Assembly (NCBI GenBank): GCA_026874595.1
Contig: CM049310.1
Location: 46,721,058 to 46,785,057, forward strand
Reading direction: 5' to 3'
Origin: Sipunculus nudus
Taxonomy: Eukaryota; Annelida; Sipuncula; Golfingiida; Sipunculidae
DNA: 64,000 nt
Shown: positions 60,801-64,000 of the stretch, piece after piece
How positions within the stretch are numbered: the stretch's first letter is position 1
Layout: each line of letters begins with the position of its first letter
The notes under the pieces: model-generated
The model's database searches: none
What the model was told of the DNA's origin: nothing
What the model saw: the letters and a program-made list of their open reading frames with translations, nothing else
Translations under genes and position numbers: made by a program

Positions 60801-61048
60801 ATACATGATATCCGCATAACACTTGTTTTGGTGAATACAATAAAATACACTGAGCTATTCATGTAAGCACAATCTTATCTAAATACACACTGAAGCAGTG
60901 ACACCTTACAACTGTGGGGCAGCCATACTTACTTGAGTTTTGAGGCATATTCCATTTCGATTGACACTCTCTCTTTGATGAAGTGTAGGTATTTTTCACA
61001 GAACTCAATCCCTTTCTGTGTATGGCTTGCCAGCCCTTCATACTGATC
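682..61048 (-). CDS. FNBP1L: CIP4/FBP17/TOCA-1 family F-BAR adaptor gene (11 internal exons, both ends missing)
   Basis: Spliced coding region made of 61048-60933, 32626-32576, 25044-24897, 23836-23774, 22699-22595, 21874-21746, 20447-20301, 19869-19663, 2579-2467, 1879-1747 and 809-682. Every intron is GT-AG, and the exon phases join into one open frame of 1340 nt (446 codons plus 2 nt). Numbering residues from the first exon in the window, 1-275 are F-BAR, about 280-322 a linker ending in the basic stretch KDKKRKG, about 325-410 an HR1 coiled coil, then a polar linker. In this family the F-BAR dimer bends PI(4,5)P2-rich membrane, HR1 binds Cdc42-GTP, and a C-terminal SH3 recruits N-WASP, dynamin and formins in endocytosis and filopodium formation. 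The short 5' coding exon (family start MSWGTELW) and the SH3 exons were not found. Invertebrates usually have one gene equivalent to vertebrate FNBP1, FNBP1L and TRIP10, so the symbol is nominal. Family assignment is very secure; the exact paralogue name is not. Confidence 0.93.
1132..1477. repeat. 23-bp minisatellite, about 15 copies
   Basis: Tandem array in the intron between the two most 3' exons. The unit is about 23 bp with the conserved core TTGGGCAATGTCACATGACA. Two mid-array copies are extended to 27 bp by an inserted GCAG/GGCAG. Copies differ mainly at the first base and at GGGC/GGTC. Most carry TCACATGA. The last copy is degenerate (GCTTGAGCCATGTCAG). The array lies between positions 810 and 1746 and does not touch the exons. 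Confidence 0.95.
1747..1879 (-). CDS. FNBP1L: exon: HR1 domain, second half
   Basis: 133 nt. Together with the two bases left over from the preceding exon it reads RDGMQKMKDVYEKNPALGDP, STIDKQLDENAVKLDSLRKD and LQKYE. It aligns with the family's [45 protein letters not shown]. The KMKDVY.KNP..GDP loop between the HR1 helices, a known Cdc42-contact region, is intact. The acceptor is ATTTTCCTCAG before GGA and the donor TATGAG|GTATGA. The phase closes to 0. Confidence 0.94.
2467..2579 (-). CDS. FNBP1L: exon: HR1 domain, first half
   Basis: 113 nt coding TDEVREDYSHLPPTQQKKKL and NQKIDSIKVLISKETAER. It matches the HR1 start [20 protein letters not shown] of FBP17/TOCA-1. The E/D-(D/Y/F)-S-x-LPP-x-Q-(R/Q)-(R/K)KK signature is clear. 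HR1 forms the antiparallel coiled coil that binds GTP-Cdc42. The acceptor is CTGCCTTCAG before ACG and the donor GAGAG|GTACAT. It enters in phase 0, as the previous exon leaves, and exits in phase 2. Direct joining to GGSK is possible, but a small alternative exon in the 17 kb intron cannot be excluded. Confidence 0.92.
3733..3827. repeat. 95-bp imperfect palindrome (hairpin element)
   Basis: The left arm ATGAGGCT...GTGGTTCA...GATGAC...TGTG is mirrored on the right by CACA...GTCATC...TGAACCAC...AGCCTCAT. The centre is a few bases (CTCACAC). The arms pair in several blocks with mismatches between, so a transcript or single strand could fold into one long hairpin. It could be a short MITE or an internal hairpin of a larger decayed element. 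No target duplication was identified. Confidence 0.6.
9991..11359. mobile_element. long interspersed repeat: two ~660-bp units, ACGG tract and terminal hairpin
   Basis: Two diverged direct units about 660 bp apart share blocks such as TTTAAGGTAC, TTTTGGGTAT, GCATTATGTTTGGGCCCA, TTTTGATATTAGGCAGTC and GGGGACATCTAAC. After the second unit come an (ACGG)5 microsatellite (11289-11310) and a terminal hairpin (11326-11356) whose arms TAGCTCAG / CTGAGCTA and TGACT / AGTCA pair with a single mismatch. Then comes AAAAA. A shortened copy with the same end lies at 58351-58654. ACGG tracts next to tandem cores are a feature of some non-autonomous elements described from bivalves; that link is from memory and is tentative. 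There is no coding capacity. Confidence 0.75.
11289..11310. repeat. (ACGG)n microsatellite
   Basis: Five full ACGG units followed by AC. It is placed between the repeat body and its terminal hairpin, so it is a structural part of the interspersed element rather than an isolated microsatellite. Confidence 0.95.
18751..18960 (+). mobile_element. degenerate tRNA-derived SINE
   Basis: The head resembles a decayed pol III promoter: GGTGGTGTTATGG (A-box region), then AGTGCCAGACC, then TCATGGGTTCGCTTATG where a B box GGTTCGANTC is expected. It is followed about 90 bp later by AGCATCCCCAGGGAGCTACC, the kind of conserved central segment often seen in SINE bodies. There is no clear target duplication or tail. 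The assignment is moderate only. Confidence 0.5.
19663..19869 (-). CDS. FNBP1L: exon: end of F-BAR and basic linker
   Basis: 207 nt, phase 0-0, 69 codons. It begins DSRMVVDRYKSGFQPPSDLP and FEDLSG, matching the family's EAYKSGFEPPGDIEFEDY, the tail that wraps the F-BAR dimer. It then runs through a Ser/Thr/Asp linker (GITPSDPTLGNSNKNIGRSD) to the strongly basic RSKDKKRKGILGIFGGSK. Comparable polybasic tails in the family sit before HR1 and are alternatively spliced in vertebrates. The acceptor is GTGTTGTAG before GAT and the donor AAG|GTGAGT. GC and CpG content are higher than in the surrounding introns. A 17.1 kb intron follows. Confidence 0.95.
20301..20447 (-). CDS. FNBP1L: exon: F-BAR C-terminal helices, VIPIINTCIDGMVKAADSV
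   Basis: 147 nt, phase 0-0, coding NLQDMDEKRICRIQELIRQC, AEIERNVIPIINTCIDGMVK and AADSVNPGE. It corresponds to the family's [46 protein letters not shown]. The exon carries the conserved VIPII..C.DG..KAA signature of the helix that packs on the F-BAR dimer tip. The acceptor is TTTTTCAG before AAT and the donor GAGAG|GTGAGC. The intron to the next exon is only 431 bp. Confidence 0.96.
20862..21215 (-). mobile_element. tRNA-derived SINE with (CCTTTA)n tail
   Basis: Read on the minus strand it starts GGAGCCTGGTGGCGTAATGC, continues TTAGGGCGCTGGACTTGTGA, and has a B-box-like GGTTGTGGATTCATG about 50 bp in. This is a tRNA-like head. It ends in a short repeat tail CCTTTACCTTTACCTTTA. Length is about 354 bp. 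It lies in the intron between the exons at 20301-20447 and 21746-21874, in the same orientation as the host gene. A target duplication is not certain. An open frame across it on the plus strand (20908-21159) is a by-product. Confidence 0.72.
21285..21745. repeat. intronic tandem array built from the end of the adjacent exon
   Basis: Four intronic copies plus the exon itself share a block equal to the last about 26 nt of the exon and its donor: on the plus strand CTGAAATATCTGAGGCATGA. The block starts at 21354, 21444, 21536, 21630 and, in the genuine exon, 21746. Spacing is 90-94 bp, except 116 bp for the last interval, which contains a G-rich expansion (21705-21737). The rest of each unit (CATGTTTTGACAGAG...GTTTTCCTGTGGGG) is not exonic. 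The donor GT is kept in the copy at 21630, is GC at 21536, and is lost at 21444. Confidence 0.9.
21705..21737. repeat. G-rich run
   Basis: Nearly uninterrupted G run, broken only by TG and AG, 8 bp from the exon donor on the plus strand (C-rich in the transcript). It lies within the last unit of the exon-derived array. Confidence 0.9.
21746..21874 (-). CDS. FNBP1L: exon: F-BAR helix ending HYHTLMPQIFQ
   Basis: 129 nt, phase 0-0, 43 codons: SKQISINKAQICEQCKNDYA, SELQKTNQSQQEHYHTLMPQ, IFQ. It matches the family's [38 protein letters not shown]. The (Y/H)YHT...P.IFQ ending is diagnostic for CIP4-type F-BAR domains. The acceptor is CTTTCCAG before TCA and the donor TTTCAG|GTACTG. A tandem array of the exon's 3' terminal 26 nt plus donor and downstream sequence fills the next intron (about 21285-21745). 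Confidence 0.94.
22216..22594. repeat. intronic tandem array built from the end of the DINLSRADVEK exon
   Basis: About six degenerate copies of the exon's 3' end and donor lie immediately downstream in the intron. On the plus strand the genuine block is CTACCTTTTCAACATCTGCT then CGTGACAGGTTTATGTCT. Copies such as CTACATCCTCTTGTGACAT and CTACATCTGCTCATGACAGG followed by (G)TTRATGTCTTATC recur with the GTGAC-equivalent at 22539, 22466, 22420, 22347, 22298 and 22238, versus 22612 in the exon. Spacings alternate between about 73 and about 47-60 bp. Several copies keep an AAAGGTAG-like donor on the minus strand. Confidence 0.85.
22595..22699 (-). CDS. FNBP1L: exon: F-BAR long helix, FREAEKAQDAYRKADADINL region
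   Basis: 105 nt, phase 0-0, coding VKKGYEKSFREAEKAQDAYR then KADADINLSRADVEK. It aligns with the very conserved family stretch [34 protein letters not shown]. The acceptor is TTTTTTTGCAG before GTT and the donor GAAAAG|GTAGGA. The last codons and the donor have been copied several times into the downstream intron (22216-22594). Reading on past the donor stays open for a few dozen codons in those copies, but that extension is intron. Confidence 0.95.
22700..23773. other. 1.07 kb intron with GCATTTG-rich segment
   Basis: Intron between two F-BAR exons. Its right half (23199-23641) is the octamer-rich repeat described separately. The rest is AT-rich with no gene seen. Confidence 0.6.
23199..23641. 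mobile_element. possible hAT-like MITE rich in GCATTTG
   Basis: It begins CAGGCCTGGGTTCAAATATT and ends ATGCCAGCCCTA. The reverse complement of the end, TAGGGCTGGCAT, resembles the start over about 10 bp. GCATTT occurs repeatedly inside, with two exact ATTTGCAT octamers, near 23255 and 23586. CAGG-type ends are seen in hAT elements, but no 8-bp duplication is evident. This is a tentative call from ends and composition. Confidence 0.35.
23774..23836 (-). CDS. FNBP1L: exon: F-BAR helix, HLQDGAKQHSAMQSQVATLEK
   Basis: A 63-nt, phase 0-0 exon of 21 codons: HLQDGAKQHSAMQSQVATLE and a final K. It corresponds to the family's [20 protein letters not shown], including the conserved DG(R/A)KAQ-like turn. 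The acceptor is TTTTTTCAG before CAT and the donor AAAAG|GTAAAG. Introns of about 1.06 kb (upstream) and 1.07 kb (downstream) flank it. Because it is a multiple of three and phase 0 on both sides, skipping it would keep the frame, but it would remove six helical turns of the BAR dimer. Confidence 0.93.
23837..24896. other. 1.06 kb intron
   Basis: Intron between the GQHE exon and the 63-nt exon. AT-rich, with a T run of about 18 at its right end. No gene, RNA or clear repeat was seen. Confidence 0.6.
24897..25044 (-). CDS. FNBP1L: exon: F-BAR core, GQHE motif
   Basis: 148 nt coding FSWTKAFLSMVNEVHDIGGQ followed by HEMIADNLNTQVLRELQELY and SSVKQERRK. It aligns with the family stretch containing [25 protein letters not shown]...LKQERKS. 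The GQHE signature is typical of F-BAR proteins of this subfamily. The acceptor is TTTTTAG before ATT and the donor AGGAAG|GTAAGA. The phase closes to 0 at the 3' end. The ERRK end marks the start of the long helix that continues in the next exon. In the plus strand a long T run (about 24856-24872) lies just beyond the donor, inside the intron. Confidence 0.95.
25045..32575. other. 7.5 kb intron
   Basis: Intron between the 51-nt exon and the GQHE exon. Apart from a tRNA-like arm (about 27825-27890), I found only AT-rich sequence and short frames without family resemblance. The frame starting ATGGCTGACAAAAACACC at 30079 is closed after about 22 codons and has no support as an exon. Confidence 0.6.
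27825..27890 (+). mobile_element. tRNA-like SINE head remnant
   Basis: ATGGGTTTGATTCCCAT (27863-27879) is a perfect T-arm (5-bp stem, 7-nt loop) containing a B-box-like GGTTTGATTCC. It is preceded by AACTACCTTATCGGAAGGTC, which resembles the anticodon-arm region of tRNA-derived SINEs. No full cloverleaf or terminator is evident, so it is not a functional tRNA gene. The body and tail are not recognisable. Confidence 0.45.
32576..32626 (-). CDS. FNBP1L: exon: short F-BAR exon, KLVKNYQPKKKEEEDY
   Basis: A 51-nt exon coding KLVKNYQPKKKEEEDY, equivalent to the family's NLSKKYQPKKNSKEEEEY. This is the loop and helix that follow the first F-BAR segment, with a basic PKKK and an acidic EEED run. The acceptor is GTCATTTCAG and the donor AT|GTAAGTATT. 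Phase 2 in and phase 2 out agree with both neighbours. It sits alone between introns of about 28.3 kb and 7.5 kb, which makes it easy for automated annotation to miss. Similarity to the family and phase agreement make the call strong despite the size. Confidence 0.9.
34469..34514. repeat. GGTACCC units left of the TIR element
   Basis: Two about 23-bp direct units, GGTACCCATCCTCAAAGTGC and GGTACCCATCCACAAATAGT. Matching units occur on the other side of the 2.5 kb element at about 37046-37093 (GGTACCCTTTCACAAACAGA and GGTACCCTTCTGCAAAGTGA). Confidence 0.65.
34704..36130. repeat. 288-bp tandem array with TGACCTTTGACCT motifs
   Basis: Unit starts (CCTGTG) fall at 34704, 34991, 35279, 35568 and 35856, spacings 287-289 bp. 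The next unit is deleted internally near 36130, where TCCACAATCT joins TATACATCAA. Each unit has two clusters of TGACCT half-sites: TGACCTTGACCTTTGACCTC and TGACCTTCACCTTTGACC. Exact TGACCTTTGACCT is seen at 34714-34726, 35578-35590 and 35866-35878, and again past the array at 36198-36210. Units are very alike, which suggests recent expansion or homogenisation. Confidence 0.93.
36955..36991. repeat. (CGG)n tract
   Basis: About 12 CGG units with one TGG interruption, inside the 2.5 kb TIR element close to its right end. It produces the Arg-rich stretch in a spurious 115-codon frame (36913-37260). Confidence 0.95.
37197..37460. mobile_element. 264-bp MITE with exact 16-bp inverted ends
   Basis: TATGGTTCTCAGGCAC at 37197-37212 and its exact reverse complement GTGCCTGAGAACCATA at 37445-37460. 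Both outer dinucleotides are TA, consistent with a TA target duplication and a TIR starting TGGTTCTCAGGCAC, as in Tc1/mariner-type MITEs. The inside is AT-rich and non-coding. It lies 160 bp right of the 2.5 kb TIR element. Confidence 0.8.
38138..39445. mobile_element. 1.3 kb TIR element with CpG-rich interior
   Basis: The left end CTGTAGATTCAGATATTA is matched by the inverted right end TAATATTTCTGAATCTACAG (reverse complement CTGTAGATTCAGAAATATTA). Similarity continues imperfectly for about 85 bp, through ATTTTCGT and GAATTCGTGG. TA flanks both ends. The interior is strikingly rich in CG dinucleotides compared with the rest of the intron. It holds a repeated segment (ACATTTATGCAC ... TCGGCAATATTCGGAA at about 38767 and 38828) and several short frames, the longest 123 codons on the plus strand (38724-39095). 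None of these frames resembles a transposase. Confidence 0.7.
39832..39876. repeat. (TA)n microsatellite
   Basis: About 22 uninterrupted TA units. This tract yields the YIYIYI run in a spurious reading frame. Confidence 0.97.
41313..41779. repeat. target-site duplication bounding a SINE
   Basis: The 16-bp sequence AACATACCCCAATGCT occurs exactly at 41313-41328 and 41764-41779, directly flanking the SINE body. This shows retroposition by target-primed reverse transcription. Confidence 0.93.
41329..41763 (+). mobile_element. full-length tRNA-derived SINE (about 435 bp)
   Basis: The tRNA-like head has an A box TGGCTCAGGGGTAGAGC and a B box GGGTTCGAATCTC about 35 bp apart. Next come a GC-rich body (CACGGTCGGCCCCCACCC, CCCGCAGGTGTGGTAGACAC, CCGGGCCTGGGTGACACC) and an A-rich tail ending in a run of A. 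Perfect 16-bp target duplications flank it. The exact duplication and intact pol III boxes suggest a fairly recent insertion. It is antisense to the host gene. The 86-codon frame across its head is not a gene. Confidence 0.92.
42701..42948. repeat. pair of direct TTTGGATAAACAAT repeats
   Basis: Exact 14-bp copies at 42701-42714 and 42935-42948. The region starts near 42640 with AAAGCATCCTTTATCTGAAATGC, reminiscent of the ends of pogo/Tigger-type DNA transposons. A matching inverted end was not found. Probably a decayed MITE. Confidence 0.35.
46729..46763. repeat. (GGT)n then G run
   Basis: About eight GGT units followed by a run of G. Simple repeat in the intron. Confidence 0.95.
50820..51655. 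repeat. 840-bp degenerate pyrimidine tract (TGTCTGCC/TCTC)
   Basis: Plus strand made of short words such as TGTCTGCCTGTCTCTCC and CCTGTCTCTC, almost free of A over long runs. It is a decayed (TCTG)n/(TC)n-type microsatellite expansion. It creates long overlapping frames (for example 51250-51963, 237 codons, and 50835-51200, 121 codons) with Cys/Leu/Ser/Val-only composition. These are low-complexity artefacts. On the transcript strand it is purine-rich. Confidence 0.9.
58041..58230. repeat. degenerate ~90-bp tandem duplication
   Basis: Two units share ATTCATCTTGTTTATT, a G-rich GGAG(T/G)GGGTG(A)GGG-like block, and CTCTGTGG followed by (A/T)(A/G)-T(A/T)CTGC. It is immediately left of the shortened long-repeat copy. 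Confidence 0.5.
58351..58654. mobile_element. internally deleted copy of the 10-11.36 kb repeat
   Basis: Shares ATCTACAGTTTTTGATCAA, TGGTTTCAAATTTT, CATGCTGTGAAAAT, TTGGCAAAATTCAG and the terminal hairpin ...GCTCAGATGACTTATGGTCA GCTGAGCTAAAAA with the longer element. The ACGG tract is replaced by CTGGCTGGATTGACTGACG. It keeps the 5' part of a unit and the terminal region but lacks most of the unit, as non-autonomous derivatives do. Confidence 0.75.
59972..60720. repeat. ~140-bp-period array with GGTGGCGCCACC palindromes
   Basis: Six related blocks centre on AGGTGGCGCAACCTGTCT, GATGGCACAACCAGTCTTGT, AGGTGGTGCCACCTGTCTGG, GATGGCACCACCAGTCTTGT, AGGTGGCGCCACCAGTCTCC and AGGTGGTGCCACCTGTCTTT, at about 59991, 60141, 60268, 60416, 60553 and 60693. 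Two alternating monomer types give a higher-order period of about 280 bp, sharing TTTCAG..CCAATA, CACTCC(T)GAGATATG and CAAAGCAAATGTACAGATGG. The array stops about 200 bp from the first F-BAR exon in the window. The frames across it are not genes. Confidence 0.85.
60933..61048 (-). CDS. FNBP1L: exon: F-BAR domain N-terminal helices
   Basis: Most 5' exon seen, 116 nt. It reads DQYEGLASHTQKGIEFCEKY then LHFIKERVSIEMEYASKLK and matches the family segment [20 protein letters not shown]...KERTEIELSYAKQL. The acceptor is TTTCTGTTTCAG before GAT and the donor is CAA|GTAAGTA. The exon starts in phase 0 and ends in phase 2, leaving AA for the first base of the next exon. Aromatic and basic residues of the first long F-BAR helices lie here. 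The frame is open upstream of the acceptor only as intron, so a separate first coding exon must precede it. None was found between 61049 and 64000. Confidence 0.93.
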
Positions 61049-64000
61049 CTGAAACAGAAAATGGTGTTCATAATTTCACATTAAAAAGGAAATGTTTAAC
61101 CATTTGTAAAAACGCTGTTTTCAAAGTACTTGGACAGATATAGTAAGGCATGTAATAATTTGATCCTGAATGCACAGTGGAGTTTGATTCACAATTGGCA
61201 CTGTCCAACTCAGTATTTAACTATACATTTTAATCACAGTACAAGAAAAACATGACCTTTTAATATTTTACCCACACCAAAAATAATACCACCAAGCCAA
61301 TATTTTTTAAATTACTCTTGGGACACCTGTTCAATTATGACTGGTGCCATGACTCCCATCACTTTATGTAAGAAAGGTCTTTATTTCCATGGCTAAGTGT
61401 TGCACAAATCCAGCCCTCTGACATCAGAGAGCACTCTATTAGCATACTGGCTGTCTGAGTGCCGTTACATCTTTCAGCGAGGAATAAGGCTCTATGAGGA
61501 TGCAAATATTTCTCCATTTCTGACAACACCTCATCACCTACATGGAACACTGTCAACTGCCATAAACCAGACTTATTGTCAGCCTTTTTAGTATACTTTC
61601 TACCAACACCAAACATGAGCGAGAAAATTGTTTTAACTCAAAATTACTTTCTTCCCACCATTTCTTCTCAGGTAAGAAATAAAGTCACAATATACATGTC
61701 ATTTTTTTTTTTCAAAAATTATATTTTGGTCTGTCATATCTTTTACAAATCATAGGGATTGTATGTACAACCTTTATTATGTAGAGGATTCGCAAACAAA
61801 CCCTCTAGGTGTCTGAAAAAAAAAATTGGGTGTGACTGCCAGTCTGGGACCATATACATAACTTTATATCAGGTTGTGTCAACACAGATTCACAAAATAT
61901 GCTACAGGTGCTGTCAAAATGGCTGATAAAATTTAGATGATAAACAAAACAAATGGTTGGTGGAAGGTTGTTGAAATTAGAATTGCATAATGAGAAATGT
62001 CTCCACATGTCATAATTTTGTTCTGAATTAGGAACAAAAAGGAAAATTTTTAGTTTGTTTTTTAAGCTGGTGATAATAATTTTTCAGATAGACACTTCAA
62101 AACCAATCCCAACCAAGCAATGAATGAGAGCAATGATTGACAAAAAGTTGAATGAAATTGGATATTATTCAGGAATGTTAACCCACAGAAACAAAAACCT
62201 TCCAGACAGACAGACAAACCCAAATCAATGTCCCCAATTCCACAGAAACGGGGGACAATAAAGAATAATCTGACAACAAAAAAGGAATGATGTGCTATAA
62301 CAAAGGGAGCAGTGTGGGGTTTGTGAGACCACCAATGGCGCTGAAGAGGAAATATCATTGTCCAATCAGTAAAGTTGACCCTTATTGTCCAGGAATCAAG
62401 GATATTGTTCAAATGGATTCATTTGGAAGTGCCATAAGTTTGACTAACCTGAACACTAACAGGTTTGAACGTGTTTATATCACAACTAACTTGACAAACA
62501 AAGTGAGGATAAACAGTCTTACTTTTTTTAAGTTAACATTTTCAGATTTCAGAAGACCATTTTTTTAAATTTAACATTTTAACCATCAAGCATATTAATG
62601 CTTTCATGGTTATGTTAATGCATTAGATACCCTTACATTTGTTAAAAAGAAGATTAACAGCATGACAACTCATTAACATTCTATACCATGTTTGCCCAGT
62701 GATCAGTATATTACCACTATTGTGTAATGTCTATATAACCATAGACTGCATGATTAGCTATCTGCACCAACATACCAACATGATATACAATTGATAAGTT
62801 TATAAGGTTGCAGTTTATCAAGTGATACATGTATATTTTGTGTTCATCTTACTTGGCCTTATATTATAACAATGCAGTCTTCATATTCTTCCTGCATACA
62901 GGCACTCTAGATCTATACTCTGTTCCAATATCCCTGTCCAACTAATTTTCCACGATATTGCTTTCAAATATATTTTATATGCCACTAAAAAATAGCTTTT
63001 ATCAAAGGAAGTAATGTGCCAATTTGTGATGATTTAAATGGGCCTGAAATAAATTTTATATATTTACTTTGCGACGCCAGGACAGTGTTGAATTGTCGGG
63101 GAAAGAGGTGCAAAAATGAAGGAGTCAGTTCATGTCCATATCTATTGATCAATGTTATGTAGAAGGGAAGTATATATGTGATGTAATAAATGTACAAATA
63201 CCACTGTGATGTCATCAATACGAATTGTCAAGTGGATGTAATTTTAGTCCGTCACCTTAGGTCGTCACTGTTTTGTCGCAAGACTGTACATCTGTTCAGT
63301 CATTTTTCTTTCTGAATTAATCATATGGAAACCATACACAGGAGAGTATTAATTTGCTGAAAGATAATCGCCGCATTTGTCTGATTTGCCTCAGGGGTAA
63401 AGATGGAGAGGGATGGTGAAATGGAGTATATATCTTACAGACACATTTGAAAACAAAGCTATTTTGTATTACTGAATTTAGCCTATGGAGAGGGATGCAA
63501 AACTGCACACTGCTTTTCAAAATTTCTTACAATGTATATTGTCTAAACACATACAGCACAGTCCCCCCTAAGTAAAAGGAAATTATATGATAACATAATA
63601 ATATTAAGGTAACTTAGGTAAGGGCTTGTAATAAAATGACTTTCATAAAAATTCATTTTTTTCCAATAAAATTATGTCTGTAATCAGTTTATAATTAAAA
63701 TATAGCAAAGGTTTCAGCATAAGGAAAATGAATTTAAAGAACGGACAGCACAGGTTTCTACATTTAAAGTGTTTTATATTTAAATTTTTTGGAAAATCCA
63801 TAAAACAATATTAACAACCAAAGGAACATTACAAGTTAACAACTAAACAAAATCTGCTCTTAATTCAGACTTTCAGCTTAAATTCTATATAAGATATCTG
63901 TCTTTATAGCAACAAGAAGTTCAATATTCTAAAGGAGGATCTGCCTGATTGTGCTCCAGTGCAGATCATAACCAGTGAATTTCTGGTATTTAGTAATAAT
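61049..64000. other. upstream intron, no first exon found
   Basis: AT-rich sequence upstream of the first F-BAR exon in the window. I searched the minus strand for a short start exon ending in the family's GTELW before a donor and found none. No other exon, RNA gene or distinct repeat could be supported here. The short frames (for example 62062-62412 minus) lack family resemblance. Confidence 0.6.

Larger units (their letters stand above)
32627..60932. other. 28.3 kb intron, main site of mobile DNA
   Basis: Intron between the first F-BAR exon in the window and the 51-nt exon. It contains the elements listed individually at 34548-37035, 37197-37460, 38138-39445, 41329-41763, 50820-51655, 58351-58654 and 59972-60720, plus simple repeats. 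Between them is AT-rich sequence in which no further exon, on either strand, could be supported. Confidence 0.65.

Overview
The window is eukaryotic genomic DNA: AT-rich, intron-dominated and crowded with interspersed repeats. It carries one recognisable gene on the minus strand, a member of the CIP4/FBP17/TOCA-1 family (F-BAR + HR1 + SH3 adaptors that couple membrane curvature and Cdc42 to N-WASP/formin actin assembly). Eleven internal coding exons can be read, from 61048 down to 682. All have GT-AG borders, and the reading frame stays open across every junction, giving about 446 codons. The exon coding the first residues and the exon(s) for the acidic linker and C-terminal SH3 were not found, so both ends of the gene probably lie outside the window. 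No rRNA, tRNA gene, CRISPR array or prokaryotic operon structure was seen.

The repeat types suggest a lophotrochozoan, most likely a bivalve mollusc: an ACGG microsatellite next to a terminal hairpin that ends in AGCTGAGCTAAAAA, tRNA-derived SINEs, a repeat rich in TGACCTTTGACCT, and many small terminal-inverted-repeat (TIR) elements. This is inference from repeat style and from the invertebrate-like gene. I cannot name a species.

Layout, left to right. 1-2579: three 3' exons (the HR1 region), with a 23-bp minisatellite in the intron between the last two. 2580-19662: a 17 kb intron with a small hairpin element and a long two-unit repeat at about 10-11.36 kb. 19663-25044: a compact cluster of six exons coding most of the F-BAR domain, with short introns. 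Two of those introns hold tandem arrays made of copies of the preceding exon's own 3' end and splice donor. 25045-32575: a 7.5 kb intron, then a 51-nt exon at 32576-32626. 32627-60932: a 28 kb intron that holds most of the mobile DNA: a 2.5 kb TIR element with a 288-bp internal array, a 264-bp MITE, a 1.3 kb CpG-rich TIR element, a full SINE with a 16-bp target duplication, an 840-bp pyrimidine tract and a 140-bp-period array. 60933-61048: the first F-BAR exon in the window. 61049-64000: the upstream intron.

When translated, the exons form one polypeptide: an F-BAR helical bundle, a short linker ending in a basic stretch, an HR1 coiled coil, and the start of a Ser/Thr/Asn-rich linker. Most other open frames in the window are short, lack coding character, or come from low-complexity DNA. 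The most notable features are the two exon-derived intronic arrays, the repeat-borne clusters of nuclear-receptor-like and MiT/TFE-like motifs, and the CpG-dense TIR element in an otherwise CpG-poor intron.
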